Under the pieces are notes generated by a model that worked only from the letters and a program-made list of their open reading frames with translations, had not been told where the DNA came from and ran no database searches. The translations under genes were made by a program, and so were the position numbers. DNA of 64,000 bases, taken from assembly GCF_900111935.1 (NCBI RefSeq), contig NZ_FOYN01000003.1, positions 305,800 to 369,799 on the forward strand. Reading direction: 5' to 3'. This document shows positions 15,233-23,905 of this stretch, piece by piece; the first letter of the stretch is position 1, and every line of letters begins with the position of its first letter. The stretch is from Halorubrum sodomense. Its GTDB lineage: Archaea > Halobacteriota > Halobacteria > Halobacteriales > Haloferacaceae.

Positions 15233-17815
15233 GTGCCTATTCGGAGAGCGAAACCCGCGGAGTCACTCTACGCGGAGGTCGCCGACTACGACCTCGTCGT
15301 GACTCCCGACGCCGCGCTGGCGAGCGCGATAAACCGCCGCCTCGACCGCCCCCACTTCGGAACGTTCGCGACCACGCCGCGCCGCCTCGCAGCCGGCCGG
15401 CGCGAACAGGCGGAGGACCGCCGCGCGTTCCTCGAGCTGGTCACCGAGACGGACCACGACTGGAAGGCGGTCGCGTACGCCGTCGGGAACGTCCTCCAGT
15501 GTTGGGAACACACGGGCCGCCTCGACGCGATCTTGGAGTACGACGCCTACGTCGACGACGCGACCCGCGAGGTCGTGGAGGTGATGCGGAGCCTCCGCAC
15601 GACGTCGAAGCGCCTCAGCGAGTACACGGTCGACGGGGATCGGTCCGTCGCCGTCGTCGGCCACGATCAGCTGACCGAACTGGAGCGGAGCGTCCTCCCG
15701 GAGGAGTTCGACCGCGTCGATCCCTTCACCGACGAGGCGTTCGACTACCCGCCCTTCCACGTCTTCGAGTCGGCGACCGACGTCGTCGCCGCGCTCCTCG
15801 ACACGGTCTCGGCGCGCAACGCCGAGCACGTCGCCGTCGTCCTCGACGGCGGCGGGAAGTACTCCTCGCTCGTCGAGTCCGCGTTCGAGGCGGCGGACGT
15901 CCCCTTCTACGGCGGCCCGGGGTTCGCCGACGACCCGCACCACCGGGCGTTCGTCCGGCTCCTCCGGCTCTGTTTCCGGGGATCAGAGACGACCGTCGGC
16001 GACGCCGCCCCGGTCCTCTCGCAGCTGGGGATCGACGCGCCGATCGCCGACCGCGAGCGGCGCCTAGAGGCGGTCGACGGACCGGGCGTGGCGTGGCTGC
16101 GCGCGTTCCGCGACGGCGTCGAGGACCGGACGTTCGCCGAGGCGCTCGACGCGTACGCGTCCGAGGCCGGCGTCGAACTGACGCGCTTCGACGAGGAGTT
16201 AGAACGGCTGGGGCTCGCCGACGACCCCGTGACGGACGGCGCCGTCGACCGCCTCGCCTACTACCTCCAGACGTACGAGGTCCCGGTCGACAGGGACAAC
16301 GAGGGCGTCCTCCTCGCCGACGCGAAGTCCTCCGCGTACGTCGACCGTCCCGTCGTCTTCCACCTCGGCATGGGCGAGGAGTGGACGCACTCGGCCCCCC
16401 AGCGGCCGTGGGTGGACACCGAGGCGCAGTTCGACCGCTACGTCGGGAGCTTCCAGCGCCTGCTCCAGAGCGGCGACCGGCAGTACTACCTCGTCCAGGA
16501 CGCGGCCGGCGGGGAGCCGATCACCCCCTGCCTGTATCTCGGCGACCTCCTCGACGAGGAGTTCGAGCGGTTCAGCGACCTCGACTCGATCGAACACCGG
16601 CGGCGTCCGCGGTCGACGGGCGCGGGGTTCGAGCGCGAGTCGACGGGGGTCGACGCCGAGACCGTCGAGACGGTCAGCCAGTCGACGCTCAACAGCTACG
16701 TCAACAGCCCTCGAGACTACTGCTTCGGGCGGCTCCTCGAAACCCCCGACCGGGAGCGGTTCGTCGAGGGGACCCTCTTCCACGACTTCGCTGAGTTCTA
16801 CGTGAACCACCCCGACGTCGTCGCGGCGGCCGACGCCGACGACCTCGTTGACGCCATGATCGCGGAAGCCGAGGCGTTCTTCTCGGCGGCCGACGAGCCG
16901 CTCCGCCGCCGGACGTACCGCATCGGTCTGGACCTGATAACGGAGTACCTCGACGAGGAGGGGCCGGCGTCCGACGACTTCCTCACGCCGGCGTCGGGGT
17001 GGGGGACCAACTTCTTCGCCGACTACTTCGACGAGCCCGTCGATTCCCCGCTCACCGAGCGCTGGTTCGAGGACGACGCCCTCGGCGTGAAGGGGAAGAT
17101 CGACCTCGTGCGGTCGCCGACCGACCTGCTCGATTATAAGAGCGGGCGCAAGAAGCGACAGACGCAGGTCGTCAAGAGCGCGGCGCTCGACCCGCCGGCG
17201 GACGCGCCCGACTTCCAGGCCGCGCTGTACCTGACCTACTACCGGACGGTCCGTCCGGACGAGCGGCTGGAGTTCACGTTCTTCCACTTCCTCGAACCGA
17301 TGGCCGACGCCGTCGCGGGCGACGTCGACCTCGACGACGCGCTCACGACCGTCACCTACCACCCGAACTCCTTCGACGAGTACGTCGGCTCCCGGGAGGC
17401 CTACGAGACGCTGCTCGACGGGTACAACGACTGCGGAGAGACGTTCGAGGACCTCGGCTACGCCGCCTACCGGGAGATCGCGGCGTCGCTGACGTTCCCC
17501 GAGACGACGGACCGAGACGACCTGCGCGACTCCGAGTTCGCCGACCGGTTCACCGCCGCGGTCGACGCGGCGACGTCCGCGGAGGTCGACGCCGAGAAGG
17601 GCGCGGACCAGGCGGTCCGGGAGCTCAACGGGGTCCGCAAGCGGGCGTTCTTCCGCGAGGACCTGGACGCGTTCGAGTCGTTCGTCGACGAGCGCCTCGA
17701 CGAGCTCAACGCCCGGCGGGCGGGCGAGGAGCGGTTCCCGGTCGACGGGCTCGCGGGCGAGCCGAACTACCGGCGCGTGGACAACCGCGACCTGCTGTTA
17801 GAGGGCGACCGATGA
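15233..17815 (+). CDS. AddB-like PD-(D/E)XK nuclease
   Basis: An 860-residue protein from GTG at 15233. The N-terminal half resembles a decayed superfamily-I helicase (VAVVGHDQLTELE; LGMGEEWTHSAPQRPW) with no Walker A loop. From about residue 485 there is a Cas4/RecB-type nuclease: STLNSYVNSPRDYCFGRLL, FHDFAEFY, Asp624 in GKID, then DYKSG (Asp634, Lys636) and FQAALYLTYY. The order resembles AddB/RexB. The four Cys of bacterial AddB that hold an iron-sulphur cluster are not present. Its stop overlaps the helicase start (ATGA), so the two are translationally coupled and probably form one complex that resects DNA ends. Confidence 0.8.
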   Translation: MPIRRAKPAESLYAEVADYDLVVTPDAALASAINRRLDRPHFGTFATTPRRLAAGRREQAEDRRAFLELVTETDHDWKAVAYAVGNVLQCWEHTGRLDAILEYDAYVDDATREVVEVMRSLRTTSKRLSEYTVDGDRSVAVVGHDQLTELERSVLPEEFDRVDPFTDEAFDYPPFHVFESATDVVAALLDTVSARNAEHVAVVLDGGGKYSSLVESAFEAADVPFYGGPGFADDPHHRAFVRLLRLCFRGSETTVGDAAPVLSQLGIDAPIADRERRLEAVDGPGVAWLRAFRDGVEDRTFAEALDAYASEAGVELTRFDEELERLGLADDPVTDGAVDRLAYYLQTYEVPVDRDNEGVLLADAKSSAYVDRPVVFHLGMGEEWTHSAPQRPWVDTEAQFDRYVGSFQRLLQSGDRQYYLVQDAAGGEPITPCLYLGDLLDEEFERFSDLDSIEHRRRPRSTGAGFERESTGVDAETVETVSQSTLNSYVNSPRDYCFGRLLETPDRERFVEGTLFHDFAEFYVNHPDVVAAADADDLVDAMIAEAEAFFSAADEPLRRRTYRIGLDLITEYLDEEGPASDDFLTPASGWGTNFFADYFDEPVDSPLTERWFEDDALGVKGKIDLVRSPTDLLDYKSGRKKRQTQVVKSAALDPPADAPDFQAALYLTYYRTVRPDERLEFTFFHFLEPMADAVAGDVDLDDALTTVTYHPNSFDEYVGSREAYETLLDGYNDCGETFEDLGYAAYREIAASLTFPETTDRDDLRDSEFADRFTAAVDAATSAEVDAEKGADQAVRELNGVRKRAFFREDLDAFESFVDERLDELNARRAGEERFPVDGLAGEPNYRRVDNRDLLLEGDR

Positions 17816-20703
17816 GCGGGCCGACGCCGAACGACGCCCAGCGGGAGCTCATCGAGCGCACGGAGGGCTCGTACCTCGTCGACGCCGGCCCGGGCACGGG
17901 GAAGACGTTCGCGATCACCCGTCGCTACGGGACGATCGTCGACCGCCCCGACGTCGAACCGGCGGACGTACTCCTGGCGACGTTCACGCGGAGCGCAGCG
18001 ACGGAGATGAAAGAGCGGATCGTCGACCACAGCGCGTACGGGCTGCGGGAGCTGGCCGACGCGCCCATCCGGACGTTCCACTCGCACTGCCACGAGATCC
18101 TTCGAGAACACGGGCACGCCGCCCCGACGCACCTCGGCCTCGACGAGCGGATCACGGGCTCGACGCGGATCGTCGAGGACGACCTGATCGAAGGCGAGCG
18201 GTTCCGCGAGTTCCTCGGCGGCTTCCGCGACGACCACCCGGAACACGCCGACTTCTATCGGGCGCTCTCCGCCCCCGGCGAGCTGCTCGACCTGATCGAG
18301 GAGCTCGCGTCGAAGGGGATCTTCCCGACGACGGACGGGTGGTACCGGGACGGCGAGTCCCACCTCGACGGGGAGTTCGAGGCGTTCGAAGCGCGGTTCG
18401 ACGAGGCGAATCAACCCCGGAACGACGGCCGGAAACAGTCGAAGCTGCGCGAGGACCTGAGTCGGTTCGGTCGGGACAAGGCGTACCGCGCGGACGCGCC
18501 GTCGAAGTCGACGCTCCGGGGCGGCCGTGGGACGAAGCGGCTCGACGACGACGTGGCGCGGCAGGTCTTCTACGAGGAGCGCGACGGGCTCAAGGCGTTC
18601 GTCCACGACGTCTACGTCGAGTACCTGCGGTTCGCGCTGCGTCGCAACTACCTATCCTTCAGCTTCCTCCAGCTGTTCGCGTTCGTCCTCCTCTGCGAGG
18701 ACGAGCGCGCCCGCGAGGCGGCGGCGTTCGAGTACGTCATGGTCGACGAGTTCCAGGACACGAGCGAGGTCCAGTTCAAGCTCGCGCTGCTGTTGTCCGG
18801 GACGGACAACTTCTGTGCGGTCGGCGACTGGAAGCAGAGCATCTACTCGTTCCAGTACGCGGACGTTGACAACATCTTGGAGTTCGAAGCGCGGCTGGAG
18901 CGGTTCGCCGCGGACCTCAACGACGACGCCGACCGAGTCCCGTTCGAGACGGCCGATCCGACCCGGATCGAACTGCGCGAGAACTACCGGTCGACGGAGT
19001 CGATCATCGACCTCTCCGAGCGGGCGATCGCGACGCCGGCGTCGAGCGGCGAGACGGTCGAGGCCCCCCTCGACGACGTCGTCGAACTCTCCGCGAACGC
19101 CGCCTTCGACAACACCGTCGTCGAGGGGATCCGCCACGAGGACGAACACGAGGCCGTCCTCTCGAAGGTCCAGGAGATAGTCGGTAACGACGACTACGCG
19201 GTCGAGGGCGAGGACGGCGAGCCGCGCCCGCCGGAGCACGGGGATATCGCGGTGTTCACGCGCACGCGGGACTACGGCCGAGAGCTGCTCGACGTCGCCG
19301 CCGAGTACGAGTTCCCGATGGCGTACGACGGCGGGATCGAGCTGTTCCGGACCGATCCGGCGAAGCTGCTGCTCGCGTGGCTCCGGATCCTCGAATCGGA
19401 CGCCGACCGCGGCTGGGCCGTGGTGCTCGAGCGGGTCGGGTACGCGTTCGACGAGATCGATCACGTGCTGGAGACGGAGTCGTACCCGACCGACACGGCG
19501 GAGTTCCGCGATTCGCTCCGCGAGTTGGAGTCGGTCGGCGCGGTGGCGCGCCGCGTCCTCGACCGGTACGGATTCACGGGCGACGTCGCGGACGTCCTCC
19601 TCCATGCGATCCAGTCGGTCCACGACTCGACGACGGTCACGCGCGGCGAGCTGATCCGGTTCATCGAGCGGGGCGTCGAGACCGGCAGCACGGTCGACGT
19701 CCGCGCGACCGCGGGCGACGACGCGGTGACCGTTCAAACGATTCACACGGCGAAGGGACTGGAGTATCCGATCGTCGTCATGGCGAACATGAACGAGGGG
19801 CGCTTCCCGCCGCGGACCGGCGGATCCAGCGTCATCGAGTACCGGGACCCGGTGGGACTCCGACAGCGGAAGCTGTACTCGGAGGAGGGCGCTCACCCAC
19901 ACGTGTACGACAACTGGCGGCACGACGTCATCAGGCGCTGTCTGCCGCGCGAGTACGACGAGGAGCGCCGCCTGCTGTACGTCGCGGTGACGCGCGCGGA
20001 GAGCCACGTCGTGTTCGCGGCCGGTGAGGACCCGAACGCGTTCCTCGACGGGCTCCCGGTCGAGGTCGAAGCGATCGAGCCGCGCGTCGAGCCGGTCGAC
20101 CGCGGCGACCCCGCCGACGCGGAGCTGCCGTTCGCGGTGACGGCGCCAGACGGGCCGGTCGGCCACACGCCGCACTCGCTGATGGACGAGACGGTGTTCG
20201 AGGCGGCCGGAGAGCGCCGGGAGGCCGGCCCAGATCACGAATCCGAACCGGAGACGCGGGGGACGGAGTTCGGCTCGCGCGTCCACGACTTCGCGGAGGC
20301 GTACGCGCTCGGCGACGACGTGACGCCGTCGAACGACCACGAGCGACGGGTCGTCGAGTTCGTCGACGGGCTGTCGGGCGAGCTGTACGTCGAGGAACCG
20401 GTCACGCTTCCGATCGAGGTCGACGACCGTCGGGTCACCGTCTCGGGGATCGCGGACCTCGTCCACGAGACGCCGGATCGGATCGAAGTCGTCGACTACA
20501 AGACGGACTCGACGCGGCGCGCCCAGTCGGAGTACGAAACGCAGCTCAGCGTCTACTACCACGTCCTCGACGAGTGGTTCGCGGGGAAGGAGGTCTCGAC
20601 GAGTCTGTTCTACACGACGGACGGGACGCGCGAGCGGATCGAACCGCTCTCGCTCGAGGAGCTGCGCTCGCTCGTGCGAGCGACCGGGTCGGACGGTGAC
20701 TGA
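17812..20703 (+). CDS. AddA/UvrD-like helicase-nuclease
   Basis: A 963-residue SF1A helicase with a C-terminal nuclease. The Walker A is GPGTGKT (Lys31), motif Ia LATFTRSAATEMKER, motif II VDEFQDTS (Asp312-Glu313), motif III GDWKQSIYSFQYAD, motif IV region ELRENYRST, motif V IHTAKGLEYPIV, motif VI RLLYVAVTRAE. Residues about 805-960 form a RecB-type nuclease: GTEFGSRVHDFAEAY, Asp882 in GIAD, then VVDYKTD (Asp895, Lys897) and TQLSVYYHVL. This is the AddA architecture (RecB-like). With the coupled upstream gene it should unwind and degrade double-strand ends. No Chi-type signal can be deduced. Confidence 0.88.
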   Translation: MSGPTPNDAQRELIERTEGSYLVDAGPGTGKTFAITRRYGTIVDRPDVEPADVLLATFTRSAATEMKERIVDHSAYGLRELADAPIRTFHSHCHEILREHGHAAPTHLGLDERITGSTRIVEDDLIEGERFREFLGGFRDDHPEHADFYRALSAPGELLDLIEELASKGIFPTTDGWYRDGESHLDGEFEAFEARFDEANQPRNDGRKQSKLREDLSRFGRDKAYRADAPSKSTLRGGRGTKRLDDDVARQVFYEERDGLKAFVHDVYVEYLRFALRRNYLSFSFLQLFAFVLLCEDERAREAAAFEYVMVDEFQDTSEVQFKLALLLSGTDNFCAVGDWKQSIYSFQYADVDNILEFEARLERFAADLNDDADRVPFETADPTRIELRENYRSTESIIDLSERAIATPASSGETVEAPLDDVVELSANAAFDNTVVEGIRHEDEHEAVLSKVQEIVGNDDYAVEGEDGEPRPPEHGDIAVFTRTRDYGRELLDVAAEYEFPMAYDGGIELFRTDPAKLLLAWLRILESDADRGWAVVLERVGYAFDEIDHVLETESYPTDTAEFRDSLRELESVGAVARRVLDRYGFTGDVADVLLHAIQSVHDSTTVTRGELIRFIERGVETGSTVDVRATAGDDAVTVQTIHTAKGLEYPIVVMANMNEGRFPPRTGGSSVIEYRDPVGLRQRKLYSEEGAHPHVYDNWRHDVIRRCLPREYDEERRLLYVAVTRAESHVVFAAGEDPNAFLDGLPVEVEAIEPRVEPVDRGDPADAELPFAVTAPDGPVGHTPHSLMDETVFEAAGERREAGPDHESEPETRGTEFGSRVHDFAEAYALGDDVTPSNDHERRVVEFVDGLSGELYVEEPVTLPIEVDDRRVTVSGIADLVHETPDRIEVVDYKTDSTRRAQSEYETQLSVYYHVLDEWFAGKEVSTSLFYTTDGTRERIEPLSLEELRSLVRATGSDGD

Positions 20704-20829
20704 CCCCGACCGACGGAGGTGGATTTTTGCCGGCTCGAACCGGAGATCAGGTATGCTCGCTTCGCTCGGCCCGCCGACTCCGGTCGGGGCCGGCGACACA
20801 GACCGTCTCGAACCGCGGGGACGCGACGC

Positions 20830-22194
20830 GTGAGCGAAGACGCCCCCGCGACCGGCGCGACGTCGTCCGGAGCGCTGGACGCGTTCCGGCGGTTCTTCGC
20901 GTTGGAGCGGGACGTGCTCGTCCTGTCGGCCGCGATGTTCGCGTTCAGCCTGGGGTTCCAGATGACGAACCGGTTCCTCCCGGAGTACATGGTCGCGCTC
21001 GGCGCGTCGGGGTTCGTCGTCGGCCTGTTCGGCACGTTCGGCAACGTCATCTCGGCGCTGTACCCGTACCCGGGCGGCGCGGTCTCCGACCGGATCGGGT
21101 CGCGGTACGCGCTGACCGTCTTCGGACTGCTGTCGACCCTCGGCTTCGCCGTCTGGGTGGTCGCGCCGGGGATCGGTTCGGTCGCCGTCGCGGGCGTGAC
21201 CGTCGAGCCGTGGGCGTGGATCTTCGTCGGCCTGACCCTCGCACAGGCGTGGAAGTCGTTCGGCCTCGGCGCGACGTTCGCGGTGGTCAAGCAGGCGACC
21301 GACCCCTCGCGGCTGGCCGCGGGATTCGCCAGCACGGAGACGTTCCGGCGGACGGCGTTCCTCGTCGGCCCGGTGCTTGCCGCCGTCCTCATCGGCCTGC
21401 GTCCGGAGTTCACCGTCAGCTTCCGGTTCGTCCTCGGTGTCGCGGTGGTATTCGGCGTCCTCGGCACGCTCGTCCAGCACGTCCTCTACGACGCGAGCGG
21501 CGACAGTTTCGGCGACTCGTTCGCGGGGCTCGACCGGATTCGTCGGGACCTCCGCGAGATGCCCGAACCCCTCCGCCCGCTGCTCGTCGGCGACACGCTC
21601 GTGCGGTTCGCGAACGGGATGGTGTACGTGTTCTTCGTGCTGGTGGTCACCCGGTTGTTCGAGGTCGGCCTCGACGCGACCGTCGCGCTCGGCGGGTTCG
21701 CGTACGACGTGAGCCTCTCGTCGCAGGCGTTCTTCGGCTACCTCCTCGGCGTCGAGATGCTCGTCGCGTTGCTTATCATGGTCCCCGCGTCGAAGCTCGC
21801 GGAGCGGGTCGGGCTCAAGCCGGTCGTCGCGGTCGGCTTCGCCGTGTACGCCGTCTTCCCCGTCGTCCTGATCTACGCGCCGGCGCTGGCGGGCTCGGCG
21901 CTGCCGCTGTCCGCGGTGATGGTCGCCGTCTTCGCGTTCTCCGGCCTCCGGTTCGCGGGGCTGCCGTCGCACAAGGCGCTGATCGTCGGGCCGGCGGAGC
22001 GCGGCGCCGGCGGCCGCGTCACGGGGACGTACTACCTGCTCCGGAACACGATCGTGATCCCGAGCGCCGCGGTCGGCGGGTACCTGTGGGACTTCGTCAG
22101 CCCGGAGGTCGCGTTCACCGTCGCGGCCGTCATCGGCCTCGTCGGGACCGGCTACTTCCTCGCGTTCGGCCGGGAGTTCGAGGCGTACGCCTGA
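20830..22194 (+). CDS. MFS transporter
   Basis: A 454-residue major facilitator. I took the GTG at 20830 (VSEDAPATGATSSGAL) because the 37 residues before it look like untranslated GC-rich DNA. About 12 TM helices; the loop after TM2 is GAVSDRIGSRYA (motif A), and SKLAERVGLK follows a later helix. TM segments are rich in Val/Ala/Phe. The substrate is unknown. It follows the AddA-like gene by 126 bases on the same strand and has no obvious functional link with it. Confidence 0.82.
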   Translation: MSEDAPATGATSSGALDAFRRFFALERDVLVLSAAMFAFSLGFQMTNRFLPEYMVALGASGFVVGLFGTFGNVISALYPYPGGAVSDRIGSRYALTVFGLLSTLGFAVWVVAPGIGSVAVAGVTVEPWAWIFVGLTLAQAWKSFGLGATFAVVKQATDPSRLAAGFASTETFRRTAFLVGPVLAAVLIGLRPEFTVSFRFVLGVAVVFGVLGTLVQHVLYDASGDSFGDSFAGLDRIRRDLREMPEPLRPLLVGDTLVRFANGMVYVFFVLVVTRLFEVGLDATVALGGFAYDVSLSSQAFFGYLLGVEMLVALLIMVPASKLAERVGLKPVVAVGFAVYAVFPVVLIYAPALAGSALPLSAVMVAVFAFSGLRFAGLPSHKALIVGPAERGAGGRVTGTYYLLRNTIVIPSAAVGGYLWDFVSPEVAFTVAAVIGLVGTGYFLAFGREFEAYA

Positions 22195-22221
22195 GTTCGA
22201 ACGCGACCGTGCCGCTCGCAC

Positions 22222-23331
22222 TCAGTCCGCCGGCTCGGGCGGGTCGCCGCCGTCGCCCGCGCCCCGCTGCCGCTCCGGGAGCGGCCCGTCGTACCCCTCG
22301 GGGACGTACGGGCACAGCGGGTCGCTGCCGGTCGGGTCGCCGGTGGCGGCGTACGCCCGCGAGCGGCTCCCGCCGCAGACGTGGCGGAACTCGCAGGCGC
22401 CGCACTTCCCCGAGAAGCCGTCGGGGTCCCGGAGCGACTCGAAGAGCCCGGCGTTCCGGTAGACGTCGACGACCGATCGCTCGCGGACGTTCCCGGCCGA
22501 CTCGGGGAGGAACCCGGACGGGTACACCTCGCCCGTGTGGCTCACGAACGCGAAGCCGCGCCCGGCCGTGATCCCGCCGCGGCGACCCGCGGCGCCGTCC
22601 GTCTCGCCGTCGCTCGCGCGTTCGATTCCGACGCGGCGGTAGAACGGCGCCTCCGTCGTCTTGACGCCGAACCGCTCCCCGTCGGACACCTCGTGGAGCC
22701 ACGCCATCGCCTCCTCGGCGCGCTCGGGCGAGACGGGGTCGAGGACGCGGCCGCGACCCACCGGGACGAGGAAGAAGACGCTCCAGAGGACGGCGCCGAG
22801 CTCGCGGACGCGGTCGCGGACCGCGGGGAGGTCGTCGACCGTGTCCGCGCAGACGGTCGTGTTGACCTGAAGCGGGATTCCCGCGTCGCGGGCGGCGCGG
22901 GCGGCCGCGACGGTGTCCTCGAAGCTCTCCTCGCCGCGGAACGCGTCGTGGCGCTCGCGGGTCGAGCCGTCGAGGCTGAGCGCCATCCGCGCGATCCCGG
23001 CCTCCCCAAGCTCGCGGACGCGCTCTGGGGTCAGCGACCGCGTTCCGCTCGGCGTGATCGTCATCCGCAGGCCGAGGTCGTCGCCGTGCGCGACGAGTTC
23101 GGTGAGGTCGTCGCGCGCGAGCGGGTCGCCCCCCGAGAGGACGACCAGCTGCCCGTCGCCGAACGCGGCGGCGTCCTCCAGCAGTCGCTTCCCCTCCGCG
23201 GTCGTCAGCTCGTCGGGATGGCGCTGCGGGCGCGCGTCGGCCCGGCAGTGGCGACAGGCGAGCCCGCAGGCCTGCGTGACCTCCCAGACGAGGACCAGCG
23301 GCCGCCGGTCCGTGTCGAGGTCGTCGAACAT
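22222..23331 (-). CDS. Radical SAM/SPASM protein, denitrification-linked
   Basis: A 369-residue enzyme from ATG at 23331. CGLACRHCRA near residue 22 binds the SAM [4Fe-4S] cluster. SGGDPLARDDL and SLDGSTRERHDAFRG are standard core motifs. The C-terminal SPASM-like Cys cluster is CGACEFRHVC...PLCPY, close to that of AhbC/AhbD-type haem biosynthesis enzymes. A tetrapyrrole-modifying role (haem or haem d1) would suit a denitrifier, but peptide modification cannot be excluded. A GAACGTGTTC palindrome at 23376-23385 lies 45 bases before the start, matching the palindromes upstream of the nos genes. Confidence 0.82.
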   Translation of the reverse strand: MFDDLDTDRRPLVLVWEVTQACGLACRHCRADARPQRHPDELTTAEGKRLLEDAAAFGDGQLVVLSGGDPLARDDLTELVAHGDDLGLRMTITPSGTRSLTPERVRELGEAGIARMALSLDGSTRERHDAFRGEESFEDTVAAARAARDAGIPLQVNTTVCADTVDDLPAVRDRVRELGAVLWSVFFLVPVGRGRVLDPVSPERAEEAMAWLHEVSDGERFGVKTTEAPFYRRVGIERASDGETDGAAGRRGGITAGRGFAFVSHTGEVYPSGFLPESAGNVRERSVVDVYRNAGLFESLRDPDGFSGKCGACEFRHVCGGSRSRAYAATGDPTGSDPLCPYVPEGYDGPLPERQRGAGDGGDPPEPAD

Positions 23332-23375
23332 CGCTCGCGTACCGATACGACCCCGAGCCGTTTGGGGTCGTTCCC

Positions 23376-23385
23376 GAACGTGTTC
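23376..23385. promoter_or_regulatory. GAAC-N2-GTTC palindrome upstream of the radical SAM gene
   Basis: GAACGTGTTC lies 45 bases before the leftward radical SAM start, in the short gap behind the DUF2249 gene. It shares the core GAAC-RY-GTTC with four other sites in this region. A CCAAACGG stretch follows toward the gene, comparable to the CACAAACGA stretch after the next site. Likely an activator-binding site near position -45. Confidence 0.65.
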
Positions 23386-23421
23386 ACCCGCCCTCTCGGT
23401 GCGCGGAGTCGTCAGGGTCGA

Positions 23422-23805
23422 TCAGGGGTTCGACGCGCTCCCGGGCGACGGATCGGTCGCGCCGGGGTCGCCGGCCGGGGTCCCTTCGTCCGTCGACACA
23501 CCGTCGCCGTCGTCGGCCGGCCAGACCGCCGTGACGACCGCGTCGGTCGCGTCGGTCTCGACCGCGGCGTAGGCGTAGCCGCGGTCCGCCAGCCGCGGGA
23601 AGAGGAACTGCGGCGTCCGGTCGTTGTACTGGACCAAGACGTCGCCGTCGCCGAGCGCCTCGACGCGTTCGAGCGTCTCGCGCAGCGGCTTCGGCGGCCC
23701 GAGGTTCCGCACGTCGAGGGAGACGGTCTCCCCGTCCGTCGGCGCGTCGGTCCGCTCGGTCACCGCCCGTTCGACCGCCGCCGGATCGCCGGGTTCTCGG
23801 CTCAT
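23422..23805 (-). CDS. DUF2249 protein
   Basis: A 127-residue protein from ATG at 23805 (MSREPGDPAAVERAV). The central domain VSLDVRNLGPPKPLRETLE, followed by DGDVLVQYNDRTPQFLFPRL and YAYAAVETD, is the DUF2249 fold, a small alpha/beta domain related to SirA/TusA-like proteins and common beside denitrification and respiratory genes. A disordered acidic tail (residues about 100-127) follows. The function is not known biochemically; roles in metal or redox-centre handling have been suggested for such clusters. The start is 40 bases from the palindrome at 23845-23854. Confidence 0.78.
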   Translation of the reverse strand: MSREPGDPAAVERAVTERTDAPTDGETVSLDVRNLGPPKPLRETLERVEALGDGDVLVQYNDRTPQFLFPRLADRGYAYAAVETDATDAVVTAVWPADDGDGVSTDEGTPAGDPGATDPSPGSASNP

Positions 23806-23844
23806 ATCCTGAGGGACGAACCTGATCCCCGGGTCGTTTGTGAC

Positions 23845-23854
23845 GAACATGTTC
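23845..23854. promoter_or_regulatory. GAAC-N2-GTTC palindrome in a divergent promoter
   Basis: GAACATGTTC is extended on the left by C (CGAACATGTTC). It sits between the divergent DUF2249 gene (start 23805) and the Bat-type regulator (start 23906), 40 and 52 bases from the two starts. A regulator binding here could control both and autoregulate. Confidence 0.7.
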
Positions 23855-23905
23855 CGACGGGCGCGGAGCCGAAGGTACTTCCACGCCGGCGCCGAACTCG
23901 CGCGC

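Noticed and set aside
18652-22221. 1189-codon open frame on the minus strand
   Set aside because: Antisense to the AddA-like helicase and the MFS gene, both of which have full sets of motifs; the frame has none.
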